This document shows, piece by piece, positions 54,187-62,317 of a DNA stretch of 64,000 nucleotides. The position numbers and the translations under genes were made by a program. The DNA lies in the NCBI GenBank assembly GCA_019637695.1, contig JAHBVG010000028.1, positions 1 to 64,000 of the forward strand, written 5' to 3'. Under the pieces are notes generated by a model that did no database searches, had not been told where the DNA came from, and worked only from the letters and a program-made list of their open reading frames with translations. Position 1 is the stretch's first letter; the number at the start of each line of letters is the position of its first letter. The DNA is from Caldilineaceae bacterium. GTDB taxonomy: Bacteria; Chloroflexota; Anaerolineae; Caldilineales; Caldilineaceae.

Positions 54187-57100
54187 TTACTTGGGCATAT
54201 CGCGCAGGGCGTTGTAGACCGGCAGCGGTCCCCAATTGGGATCTACGATGCCCCACTGCGCCTTCTCGGTGCCATTGGCAACCACGCGGAAGTTAAGGTT
54301 CCACAGGATGGCAGGGCCAACCCATCCCCAACTGCGCATCATTTGGTAGGCTTCTACCGTCCAGGCGGCCTGTTCCTCGTAGCTGTTGTCGTTGGCGTAA
54401 GCGTAGCGAGGATCAAACGCGCCACCCGCCGCCCAACCAAACTCGGTGGGCCAGATGAGCTTGTTGCCTGCGCCATACTTCACTGCCAGATTGCGGTAGC
54501 CTTCCATTGTGCTGCGGAAACTCCACGAATGGTGGGGGCTGTCACAGGCGCCGTTGAAGCTGTTGCCATGTCGTTGAATCGCCTCACAGGCGGTCTGCCA
54601 GGTTGCACTCGGCGGTACATTATAGCCACTGGGGTGAGCGCCGATGCCGTCAATGTAGTTATTCATCCCAGCCTGGAACATCTGCTCCAAATATACCATG
54701 TCGTCAATAGCATAGTTGCCATTGTTGCCCGCCGGGGTCAGCGCGCCGCTAATGACCTTCATCGATGGGCAGGCAGCCTTAATGGCAGCATAGGACGGAC
54801 GCAGAAGGGCGACATATTCGCCAGCATTCAGCGGTTTGTTCCCCCACTCGTAATGCAGGTTCTGCTCGTTCCACACTTCGATGGCCTTGACCGAACTGCC
54901 ACAATAACGGCCAGCCACCGCGCCGAGGAAGTTGGCAAAGGTCTGCGGATCTTGCGGCGGCCCGCCGACGCTGCGATCAAACCCAGGTTCGCGCGCCCAG
55001 TCTGGCGCATTCACAATGCTGAAGAGTAGATTCACCCCTGCGCCGTTGGCGGCATTGACGATTCCCTCCATCGATCCCCAGTCGATTTGCCCTGGGTTCG
55101 CTTCAAAGACCTTCCATTCGATCTGCTGTTTGACCCAGTTGAAGCCCATACCTGTGGTCATCTGCATGACCTTGCCCGCCTGATCGTTGTGGACCATGTG
55201 GGCCTGTACGCCGTAGCCAAAGTTGCCGCCGCCGGTCGGTGCGGGTGCGGCAACCGGCGCCGGAGCGGGCGCTGCTGCGGGCGCTGGCTCGGCAGGAGCT
55301 TCACGCGCCTGCTCAACCGGGGCAGCGGCTACGACCACGGGCGCTGGCGGCGCAGGGATATCGGTGATCACGGCAACGCTGCCCGTATCCCCGGCAGGGT
55401 TAACAAGGCTACCAATTGTCCAGCCAGTCTGCCCATTGAGGTCGATCTGCCACCAATCGCCAGCCTGATTCTTGCCCAGAATGCGATAGATCGCGCCTGG
55501 CTGAACCTGTCCAATCACGGGATATTGGGTACTCGGCCCTTGCCGTGCGTTGACGATCTGTCCACTGCTCAAGCGGACGAAGTCGGGGGTAGGCTCAGGG
55601 GCTACCTCAGCAGCGCGAGCTGCCGGGGCCGTGAAAGCCAGGGCGATGCTGTTGGCCAAACCAACGGGTCGGCTGTTTTCTACCAATTGCGCTTCCACTT
55701 TCAGGCCGCTGACGCTACTAGGGGCGGCAAAGGCATAGCGCGGATTGTCCAACGGGCGAATATCCTGCACCAGGACAGAGCCATCCTGATCTTTGATGGT
55801 ATAGGCCACCGAGAGGCTACTGCTGCCCCGCGTCATCAGCACACCTTCTTGGAACTGGCGCGCGATCTCCCAAATATTGGGGTCCACGTCGCCCCGATCC
55901 AGATCGCGGATCATCACCTGGGTGATGTTGTACTTGTCTAATAGACTCAATTTGTGCGCAAAGCTGCTGGCATTCTCGATAGTAACTGTACGCTCGAAGC
56001 CTTGATCATCTAAATAACTGTAAGAATAGGCGGCGGTGGCCTCGTTGTAGTTCAGCCGATTGAGGATGCGCGGATTCTCCAGCGTCACTTCAATGGGTTG
56101 ACCAGGGCTTGCCCCGCCCTCAGTTTGGATCTGGCCGATCAGCGGCATCAGCGCGTCTTCGTATCCCTTGAGCAGCAGATAGCTGCCACTGCGTTCCACC
56201 GAGCGACCGGGCAATTCGATCTGAATCTTGCTGCGTTCGACCTGGCTGGCTGCCCATGCCAGCAGCGCTTCCATTTCGGCGCCGGGCTGGTACGCTCGCG
56301 GATCAACCGGAGCGGGTACGATCAGCGTATCCACAACCTCGCCAAGCGCCAGCCAGTCGTAACCAAGCGTGTTCCAATCCTGTGAAGAGACCTGATGAGG
56401 ATATTCAACACGCACTGCCAGACGCTTGTTCAGGTCCGGCGCATGTAGCCGTTCGGCCAACAAAGTGACAAAACGCACAAAGTCGGCGCGAGCGGTGACA
56501 TTGGCATCCACCCCTCGATAGTCGATGACGACCGCTGGGAATGGATTGGCAATCAACAGATCCGTGACGGCGTTGAGTTGATTGTCCATCAAGCCGGGAT
56601 CGATGAGCATGTTGTTGAGCAGATCAATACGGGGCATCGAGCCTTCGTGCCAGTTGCGCAACACCGGCACGATCTCATAATTCCCCTGAGGAACGCCCTG
56701 GAGTTGGCCTTCGAGCGCGCCATCCCCACGCAGATAAAGGCCAGCAACGGCAATGCTCACAACCGAATTATCGGCATTGACTGGGATTTGCTGACCGACG
56801 CCGATATTGGCGGCGACACGCGGCAGCAGCGCGCTCGTCTGCATCACGACGAAGTTGGTGGGTACGCGCCCGATTACCTGAGATTCCAGGCGGTCATCCG
56901 CTTGGAGCAAGACTGTGGGCAAATGACTCCACTCGCTGCCCGTCCAGGTGTAGACGCCAAGCGTCTCATAGGGCTCGCTGTCATTGGGGATAGGGATCTG
57001 TAACACGGCTCCGCCAGGGGCAGCGCCGCGTACGCCCAATTGATAGAGTGGGCTGCGCGGCGTCAATGTGTTGGGCAATGCATCCGCAGCCTTACGCCAT

Positions 57101-57417
57101 GCCTCGCCCGCCTCGCCCGAGAGGAAGGTTGTCCGCGGGACGCTCTCGATGGCAACGCGGAATGGCGTCTGCACCAGTTCCCCAGGGAAGGTCACCATCG
57201 TGCCATCCGGATCGACAATGGTTGCACCCCGTTCATCAACCTCAGTCAGCGTGAGTGATTGAATGCGCTCCAGCAAATTCACAGGCGGGAGCAGCAACGC
57301 GACAGCCAACAACGCCGGAATCAACAACAGTGTGATCAGCGAAGCGGCTGAGTTCTCCAAAAAGCTGGCCAGGTTACCCCAGAAGGACCCAGGGCGGTCG
57401 TAGTTAGTTCTCTGCAT
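54187..57417 (-). CDS. Membrane-anchored GH18-like, SH3b and clan-A glycosidase protein (C)
   Basis: 1076 residues. The start at 57417 has GGAGGAAG upstream. A transmembrane anchor lies at about 25-45. Residues 60-560 form an unassigned N-terminal region whose centre resembles a GH18 barrel of the spore-germination type: AVVIDYRGVDAN at 295-306, but with Arg at the place of the catalytic Glu. An SH3b domain follows (about 665-720, NARQGPSTQYPVIG), then an Ala/Pro linker and a glycosidase domain (about 780-1076) with [13 protein letters not shown] and [11 protein letters not shown]. It is transcribed divergently from the gene at 57784 and is probably exposed outside the membrane. Confidence 0.87.
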   Translation of the reverse strand: MQRTNYDRPGSFWGNLASFLENSAASLITLLLIPALLAVALLLPPVNLLERIQSLTLTEVDERGATIVDPDGTMVTFPGELVQTPFRVAIESVPRTTFLSGEAGEAWRKAADALPNTLTPRSPLYQLGVRGAAPGGAVLQIPIPNDSEPYETLGVYTWTGSEWSHLPTVLLQADDRLESQVIGRVPTNFVVMQTSALLPRVAANIGVGQQIPVNADNSVVSIAVAGLYLRGDGALEGQLQGVPQGNYEIVPVLRNWHEGSMPRIDLLNNMLIDPGLMDNQLNAVTDLLIANPFPAVVIDYRGVDANVTARADFVRFVTLLAERLHAPDLNKRLAVRVEYPHQVSSQDWNTLGYDWLALGEVVDTLIVPAPVDPRAYQPGAEMEALLAWAASQVERSKIQIELPGRSVERSGSYLLLKGYEDALMPLIGQIQTEGGASPGQPIEVTLENPRILNRLNYNEATAAYSYSYLDDQGFERTVTIENASSFAHKLSLLDKYNITQVMIRDLDRGDVDPNIWEIARQFQEGVLMTRGSSSLSVAYTIKDQDGSVLVQDIRPLDNPRYAFAAPSSVSGLKVEAQLVENSRPVGLANSIALAFTAPAARAAEVAPEPTPDFVRLSSGQIVNARQGPSTQYPVIGQVQPGAIYRILGKNQAGDWWQIDLNGQTGWTIGSLVNPAGDTGSVAVITDIPAPPAPVVVAAAPVEQAREAPAEPAPAAAPAPAPVAAPAPTGGGNFGYGVQAHMVHNDQAGKVMQMTTGMGFNWVKQQIEWKVFEANPGQIDWGSMEGIVNAANGAGVNLLFSIVNAPDWAREPGFDRSVGGPPQDPQTFANFLGAVAGRYCGSSVKAIEVWNEQNLHYEWGNKPLNAGEYVALLRPSYAAIKAACPSMKVISGALTPAGNNGNYAIDDMVYLEQMFQAGMNNYIDGIGAHPSGYNVPPSATWQTACEAIQRHGNSFNGACDSPHHSWSFRSTMEGYRNLAVKYGAGNKLIWPTEFGWAAGGAFDPRYAYANDNSYEEQAAWTVEAYQMMRSWGWVGPAILWNLNFRVVANGTEKAQWGIVDPNWGPLPVYNALRDMPK

Positions 57418-57783
57418 TAATCTCTTCCTCCAATTCTTGCTACTGCAAGACATCCAGACGTAATACAAGACTCGAAGTCCCGGCGCTGCGCCAAGAACTA
57501 CTCGCAGGGCAAGATCCCATTCAGACAATTATCATAGCACAGTCAAAGAGGTGGACAAAAATCAACGAATGATACCTCTCAAATCCAGTGCGGAGTCGCG
57601 ACCACCCATCCCTGGCTTTACCCGTCCATAGAAGGCCGTGCTATACTGCTCCAAATGTGAAGGTTATTCACATCCATACCCAATACGGAACAAAGTGTAA
57701 GAGTAACCCATTTATAGGGTCACTTTTACTTTACTATCAGACGCTTACCTGACGCGATCTCAACGATTGAACTTATAGACAGC
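57418..57783. promoter_or_regulatory. Divergent control region with a dyad
   Basis: 366 bp without a gene. It contains GTAAGAGTAACCC (57697-57709) and GGGTCACTTTTAC (57717-57729), a dyad with 11 of 13 pairs, placed about 55 bp before the plus-strand gene. It could be an operator for either side. No clear -35/-10 pair was identified and no repeats of the heptamer type are present. Confidence 0.4.
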
Positions 57784-59124
57784 ATGAAGGAAATGTCCTA
57801 CCAACTGCAAGAAGAAAGAAAAACAGCCCCACCTCGCTTTCGTTGGCTGCAATTGTTGCTTCTGTTTGGCTTCTTATTTAGCCTGCTGATTGGTCTGATC
57901 GCGCTGGCCGGTCTCTATTTGCTCGACTCCATCGAACCGCAACAAAGCAGTGTTAACACCCCTCCAGCCCTGATCCAACCTGCGCAGATCCCTCCTCACC
58001 TGGCCTTGCTGCAATTGGCCGGCGCGGACGCCGAAGCCTTAGGACGGCAGGCCACCAGCGCCCGTGAACGCGCGCTCGCCTACGCCATCATCCAATATGA
58101 CAATCAGATCGCGGCGCCACGGCGCGCCGCCGAAATGCTACGCCTGGGCGGGCAGTTCCTTGAAGCGGGAGAGATGACCCAGGCGATGGCAGCCTATCGC
58201 GTTGTGCGCACAGTGGGCATCTTGTCGCCGGAAATCCCCGCGCTCGAGCGAGGACAGATCCTGATGCGCGCTGCTGTCGGTCTGCTTGAGAGCGGCGCCA
58301 CCCAAGAAGCTGTGGAAACTGCCCAGCAGGCGCAATATGTCGCCATCCAACTGCCTGGGCTGCTGCCTGCCCAGCGCGCCGAGATCCTCAGCAGTGTGGC
58401 GCCGATCCTCAGGGGGCACGGCTCGCCCGAAATGATCCGCCAGATCGACGAGTTACTGCGCAATCCTAATTTGCGCCTCAACCGCGTGATGCTGATCAGC
58501 CAGTGGTCGCAACTTCAAGAAGCCGCGCCGGTTGATCCCGCTCTGGAAGAAGTGGCAGCTCGACGTCAGGCAGCCGCCCAGGCGCTGATCGACCGCCTCG
58601 TCGCCACCCGCGGACAGGACTATGAAATGGAGCGGGAGGCCCTGCGCCAGATCCTTCTTGAGGAGGATCAATTGCACAGCGTACGCTATGAACGCATGAA
58701 TGAAGTAGAAACCCTGGGCCAACAGCATACGCTGATCGAGGAACAACGCGCCTGGCTGCTGCTTAAATTGCGGATCGCTCTAGGCGGTTTCGGTGTGGAC
58801 CTGGTGCCGGAATGGTCGGGACAGCCCGACGCGCTGCGCCTTTCCCTCAACCAGGTTACCGCCAATTTGATGATCATCTTGCAGGCGCAGATTGCCGCTA
58901 AATCTGACGAAGCTGAAGCGGCTATGTTGCGGGCAGAAGTCTACCGCTGGCTGGCCTACCAGAGCGAACTAGGTTTTTATCCCAATCCGCCGATGGGGGA
59001 ACTGGCTACCCAAATCGACGCTGCCGAAGCTGAATTGGAACGGTTGAACCTGCCGCCCGCCCTGCCCGCCTTCTACGATGTCAACGCCACGCCGCCCGGC
59101 TTCCGCATTGCGCGACGGTATTAG
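57784..59124 (+). CDS. Membrane-anchored helical-repeat protein, function unknown
   Basis: 446 residues. A transmembrane helix lies at about 22-47 (LQLLLLFGFLFSLLIGLIALAG), with a short cytoplasmic N-terminus and a long Ala/Glu/Gln-rich helical region (60-440) of TPR-like character (LAYAIIQYDNQIAAPRRAAE). No enzymatic motifs are seen. It is divergent from glycosidase C and followed by the SIS-like gene, so it may scaffold proteins of that locus. No strong ribosome site; ATG at 57793 is an alternative. I do not recognise the family. Confidence 0.75.
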   Translation: MKEMSYQLQEERKTAPPRFRWLQLLLLFGFLFSLLIGLIALAGLYLLDSIEPQQSSVNTPPALIQPAQIPPHLALLQLAGADAEALGRQATSARERALAYAIIQYDNQIAAPRRAAEMLRLGGQFLEAGEMTQAMAAYRVVRTVGILSPEIPALERGQILMRAAVGLLESGATQEAVETAQQAQYVAIQLPGLLPAQRAEILSSVAPILRGHGSPEMIRQIDELLRNPNLRLNRVMLISQWSQLQEAAPVDPALEEVAARRQAAAQALIDRLVATRGQDYEMEREALRQILLEEDQLHSVRYERMNEVETLGQQHTLIEEQRAWLLLKLRIALGGFGVDLVPEWSGQPDALRLSLNQVTANLMIILQAQIAAKSDEAEAAMLRAEVYRWLAYQSELGFYPNPPMGELATQIDAAEAELERLNLPPALPAFYDVNATPPGFRIARRY

Positions 59125-59128
59125 GAAT

Positions 59129-59190
59129 GAATGAAGAATGATGAATGGGTAGTGCGAGTTGTCACACTACCCATTCATCATTCTTCATTC
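59129..59190. repeat. Perfect inverted GAATGAT heptamer repeat
   Basis: 26-bp perfectly complementary arms (59129-59154 and 59165-59190) around a 10-nt loop, built from GAATGAA/GAATGAT units plus GGGTAGTG. It lies directly after the helical-repeat gene and may end or stabilise its transcript. Confidence 0.75.
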
Positions 59191-59213
59191 ATCATTCATA
59201 ACTCTGGAATCCT

Positions 59214-60188
59214 ATGCTCGATATTGACGACCCCTCCCAGATTGCGCTTTCCGATCGACAAGGATGGCTGGCGCGGGCGGCGCGGATCAATGGGCGTTGG
59301 GCTGAAGCCATTGCCGGGGGACAGTTGGCGGCCCAGGGCTTGCCCGATCCTGCAGGCGCAGCGGTGATCTGGTTGGTGCTGCCCATTCCGCTTGCCGGTA
59401 TTGGCGGGGCAGTTCAGGCAGCCAGCGCTCATTTGCCAGGGCCACGGGTGATCTGCTGGCAACCCACCCTGGCAACCCTGCCCGTGCAGGGAATCTGGCT
59501 CGATCCCTATGCATTGATGGATGCGACCCAGCCACAACGGTTGATGATTCCATCCCCGCCTGCGCCGGAATCGCACCCAACCACCCTCTTCCTCTTTTTG
59601 CTGGCAATATTGGATACCTGGCTGGGGCGCACGCTGGCTGAGGACGCGATCAAGCTGTCGGCAGCCTGCATCGACGAACTGGCATCCTCAACCGCGTCCG
59701 TTCCACTGGCTGAGAATCCGGCCAAACAGATCGCTTATCGCCTGCATGAGCGGCTTCCTCTCTTTTGGGCCGAGGAGCCGCTGACGGGGATCGCCTATGA
59801 CTGGTGGCAACGCTACACGCTCTACGCCGAGGCCAAAGCGGAATGGAGTACAGCAGCGCCGATCCGCCAGGTGACGGCGACGGCGCGCTTTCCTCGCTAT
59901 TGGCTCCAGGCAGGGACATTTGTGCGTCTCGCTCAAAACGCAGAGGAAGGCCCACCCTGGCTAAACGCATTGGATCGACTCTTCCACCGTCGCAAGCTGC
60001 AAGGGATGACAGTCGCCGCCCAAGAAGAAAGGCTGCCTGCGGCGCTGCTCTATCTGCTTGAAATAGGCGAATGGGTAGCGATCTACGCGGCGGCGCTGCT
60101 CGGCGTCGATCCAGCGGAACGGGTTGCACTCGATTTTCTTGACGCCTTCGTTGCGCCGCCATCCCCATCCTCATCGTCGATGACGTAG
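59214..60188 (+). CDS. Degenerate SIS-type protein resembling phosphoglucose/phosphomannose isomerase
   Basis: 324 residues, cytoplasmic. The C-terminal half (about 165-320) resembles the bacterial bifunctional PGI/PMI C-terminal domain: NPAKQIAYRLHERLPLFWAE, then YDWWQRYTLYAEAKAEW and GEWVAIYAAALLGVDPAERV. The usual RWKxQxNENAK-type catalytic segment is altered and the N-terminal SIS half is eroded, so enzyme activity is doubtful. It could be a regulatory remnant, or an unrelated protein with chance resemblance. The ribosome site is weak (GGAATCCTATG). Confidence 0.7.
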   Translation: MLDIDDPSQIALSDRQGWLARAARINGRWAEAIAGGQLAAQGLPDPAGAAVIWLVLPIPLAGIGGAVQAASAHLPGPRVICWQPTLATLPVQGIWLDPYALMDATQPQRLMIPSPPAPESHPTTLFLFLLAILDTWLGRTLAEDAIKLSAACIDELASSTASVPLAENPAKQIAYRLHERLPLFWAEEPLTGIAYDWWQRYTLYAEAKAEWSTAAPIRQVTATARFPRYWLQAGTFVRLAQNAEEGPPWLNALDRLFHRRKLQGMTVAAQEERLPAALLYLLEIGEWVAIYAAALLGVDPAERVALDFLDAFVAPPSPSSSSMT

Positions 60189-60232
60189 GCAAAAAGACCG
60201 AAAACCGTCACCCAAACATGCGTAAAAAACGG

Positions 60233-60261
60233 TTGACAGCCTTCTCGTTACCATTTATACT
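60233..60261 (+). promoter_or_regulatory. Near-consensus sigma-70 promoter of a tiny transcription unit
   Basis: TTGACA (60233-60238), a spacer of exactly 17 bases and TATACT (60256-60261). This is the strongest promoter match in the window. It starts about 165 nt before the terminator at 60417. Confidence 0.8.
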
Positions 60262-60359
60262 GAGTCACAAGTTCCTCACCCCACGGACGATCTAGCACTA
60301 CAGTTCTATAGCATAACTGGTGAGGATCCGTTGAGCCGCCGTCTGAAGAAGGAAGGAAC

Positions 60360-60416
60360 ATGCTCTTCATGTCAGTGTGCAAGAAGCCAATCTTAAACGG
60401 AATAGACGTTCTCTAG
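60360..60416 (+). CDS. 18-residue small ORF
   Basis: ATG preceded by AAGGAAGGA with good spacing and ended by TAG, immediately followed by the terminator. The peptide is MLFMSVCKKPILNGIDVL: one Cys, two Lys, a hydrophobic start. The tight packing of promoter, ribosome site, ORF and terminator argues that it is read. There is no run of a single amino acid that would mark a classical attenuator. No known family. Confidence 0.5.
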   Translation: MLFMSVCKKPILNGIDVL

Positions 60417-60448
60417 TCCCAGGTGCGCCCGCGTGCCTGGGATTTTTT
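60417..60448 (+). terminator. Intrinsic terminator of the tiny transcription unit
   Basis: TCCCAGG (60417-60423) pairs with CCTGGGA (60436-60442), extended inward by G-C and G-T pairs, and is followed by six T. It touches the stop codon of the 18-residue ORF. Confidence 0.9.
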
Positions 60449-60565
60449 GTATTCGTGAGCATCTCAGAGCTTCCAATATCTGTTTTATCCCCACTTGTAG
60501 ACGCTTATGTGCAGTTTCGTTTCAGCGGTATTTACCTATCTTAAATGTGAAAGGACAGGACAAAC

Positions 60566-60817
60566 ATGGACGCAATTGCAAGTCGCCTCATCAAAGCTCG
60601 TCAATATGCAGCCGAACGAGATCAGCGTGTTCGGGTTCACAGCTTTGAAGTCGAGATCCAGGGTGAGAATGCCAATCATATCGTCACCTATGATCGGGGT
60701 GAATGGGGTTGCGACTGCGAAGAATTCATGCGCCGTGGCCTCTGCGCGCACGTCATGGCGATGGAAGAAATTTTGGGCGATGCGGTAGAGCCGGCGCTGC
60801 TTCCACTGGTCGGGTAA
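60566..60817 (+). CDS. Stand-alone SWIM zinc-finger protein
   Basis: 83 residues. The SWIM pattern CxCx(n)CxH is complete: CDCEEFMRRGLCAHVMAM at about residues 51-68. SWIM domains bind zinc and mediate DNA or protein contacts. Here it stands alone with a short beta-rich N-terminus (VRVHSFEVEIQGENANHIV). AAAGGACAGGAC precedes the ATG. A terminator follows within 60 bp. Target unknown. Confidence 0.85.
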   Translation: MDAIASRLIKARQYAAERDQRVRVHSFEVEIQGENANHIVTYDRGEWGCDCEEFMRRGLCAHVMAMEEILGDAVEPALLPLVG

Positions 60818-60849
60818 CGACCATCAGACGTATACAACCGATATTGAGA

Positions 60850-60878
60850 AGAGGCCGGGCAAATGCTCGGCCTCTTTG
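60850..60878 (+). terminator. Intrinsic terminator after the SWIM gene
   Basis: AGAGGCCGGGC and GCTCGGCCTCT (one mismatch) around a 4-nt loop, followed by TTTGTG. It may also serve the convergent aspS gene. Confidence 0.75.
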
Positions 60879-60892
60879 TGTTAATGGGGCAA

Positions 60893-60948
60893 GCGGCAGG
60901 TTTGCAAGTGGCAGGTTGTAGTTGAGAATCATCTACGCACTACGCACT
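60893..60948. repeat. Heptamer repeats GGCAAGT and ACGCACT
   Basis: GCGGCAGGTTTGCAAGTGGC-type units and then CTACGCACTACGCACTACT. The same two families lie together at 17640-17700. Confidence 0.6.
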
Positions 60949-60952
60949 ACTC

Positions 60953-62266
60953 CTACGGCGTCACCCGCGCCAGATCGCGCGGGAAGAGCGTGGATAGACG
61001 TACATTGGGCAGGTTCAGCAACTGCATGAGCAGCCGCTCCGAGCCGATGGCAAAGCCGCCGTGGGGCGGCATTCCATAGCGGAACGCCTCAAGGTATGTG
61101 GCGAATGGCTCCAACCGATAGCCAGCGCGGTTGAGGGCGGCCTCGTAATCGGCGTAGCGATGAAGACGCTGCCCACCGGTCACCAATTCGGTGCCGCGGA
61201 AGAGCAGGTCGAAGGAGTTGGAATAGGCTGGTCGCTCTGGGTCGGGATGGGTGTAAAATGGTCGTTTCCCCATTGGGTAGCCTGGCACAAAGAGGAAGTC
61301 GCTGCCATACTCGGCCTGCGCCCATTCGCCCAGCCAGCGTTCATCCTGGGGAGAGAGATCCGGCTCTCCGCGCACGTCCACGCCGTGACGCTGCCAGATC
61401 AATTCCTGTGCATCGCTGAAGTGGATGTGCGGGATCGTCTCAGGCACGGTCGGCAACCTGGCCCCCAACAGAGCGAGTTCGGCGCTGTATCCCTCTTGCA
61501 ACGTGACAAAGATCCCCGCCAGCACCTCGCGCAGCATCGCCATCACAGTAAAGTGGTTCTCGATGAAGCCAAATTCCACGTCGAGGCTGACATATTCGTT
61601 GACATGGCGGATGGTGTCGTGGGGTTCCGCCCGAAAAACAGGACCCACCTCATAAACCCGCTCGAAGACGCCCACCATGATCTGCTTGTAAAACTGCGGA
61701 CTCTGCGCCAGGAAGGCCGTTTGGTCAAAATAGTTGATCTTGAAGACGTTGGCGCCACTCTCGGTAGCGGAAGCAACGATCTTGGGCGTCTGGATTTCGG
61801 TGAAGCCTTTGCGGTTGAGCGTCTCGCGGAAGCCAGCCATGACGCCCGCCGCCAGCCGGAAGATGGCTCGCCGCGCCGGATGCCGGTTGACGACCACAGC
61901 GTGATCGAGTTGAGCGGCCAACCCGGCCTGCACCTCGCGCTTGTTGATGATCACCGGCAAAGGCTCGGTCACTGGGGTGATCACCTCTACTTGGGGATGG
62001 TGAATTTCCACGCCGCCAGGGGCCTGCGCCATCTCGACCACGACGCCGCGCAATTCGATCACCGATTCAGCGCTGACGCCCCCCTCCAACACGGCCAGCA
62101 GATCCGCCTCACTTTCGGTGACAGCCTGCACCGTTCCCCAGCCATCGCGCAGCACCACAAAGACAACGCCCCCTAACCGGCGTACTGTGTGCAACCAGCC
62201 GCGCAGATGGACCTCCTGTCCCACATAGTTTTTTACCTCTGTCGTGCGGATTGTCGCTTGCCCCAT
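60953..62266 (-). CDS. aspS: Aspartyl-tRNA synthetase, archaeal/non-discriminating type
   Basis: 437 residues, clearly shorter than the usual bacterial AspRS (about 590), because the bacterial GAD insertion is missing. An N-terminal OB-fold (residues 15-110) binds the anticodon. The class II core has motif 2 in VFRAEPHDTIRHVNEY and motif 3 in GGFAIGSERLLMQLL, with SLFPRD-like LFPRD near the end. AspRS of this type commonly also charges tRNA-Asn, with GatCAB converting Asp to Asn; whether that is so here cannot be told. GGAGG precedes the ATG. A T-box leader lies upstream, so the enzyme should rise when charged tRNA-Asp is short. Confidence 0.95.
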   Translation of the reverse strand: MGQATIRTTEVKNYVGQEVHLRGWLHTVRRLGGVVFVVLRDGWGTVQAVTESEADLLAVLEGGVSAESVIELRGVVVEMAQAPGGVEIHHPQVEVITPVTEPLPVIINKREVQAGLAAQLDHAVVVNRHPARRAIFRLAAGVMAGFRETLNRKGFTEIQTPKIVASATESGANVFKINYFDQTAFLAQSPQFYKQIMVGVFERVYEVGPVFRAEPHDTIRHVNEYVSLDVEFGFIENHFTVMAMLREVLAGIFVTLQEGYSAELALLGARLPTVPETIPHIHFSDAQELIWQRHGVDVRGEPDLSPQDERWLGEWAQAEYGSDFLFVPGYPMGKRPFYTHPDPERPAYSNSFDLLFRGTELVTGGQRLHRYADYEAALNRAGYRLEPFATYLEAFRYGMPPHGGFAIGSERLLMQLLNLPNVRLSTLFPRDLARVTP

Positions 62267-62317
62267 GATTGCCTCCTTGTGGGTAATATAGGACGAACTG
62301 TCAGTCCGCCCTACACA

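Larger units (their letters stand above)
60268..60448 (+). ncRNA. Candidate small RNA / mini-mRNA of about 180 nt
   Basis: The interval from the expected transcript start to the terminator. It can fold: TCCTCACC near 60275 pairs with GGTGAGGA near 60318, enclosing a 40-nt arm. It contains the 18-codon ORF at 60360. I compared it by memory with 6S RNA, SRP RNA and tmRNA and found no convincing match. It could be a mini-gene, or a leader controlling the SWIM gene 118 bp further on. Confidence 0.5.

Noticed and set aside
60268-60448. 6S RNA or SRP RNA
   Set aside because: Length suits 6S RNA, but no 6S closing stem and bubble or SRP tetraloop could be drawn convincingly, and the interval holds a well-placed small ORF; kept only as an unassigned candidate.
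61061-62176. 371-codon open frame opposite aspS
   Set aside because: Complement of a clearly conserved tRNA synthetase; low-stop GC-rich strand artefact.
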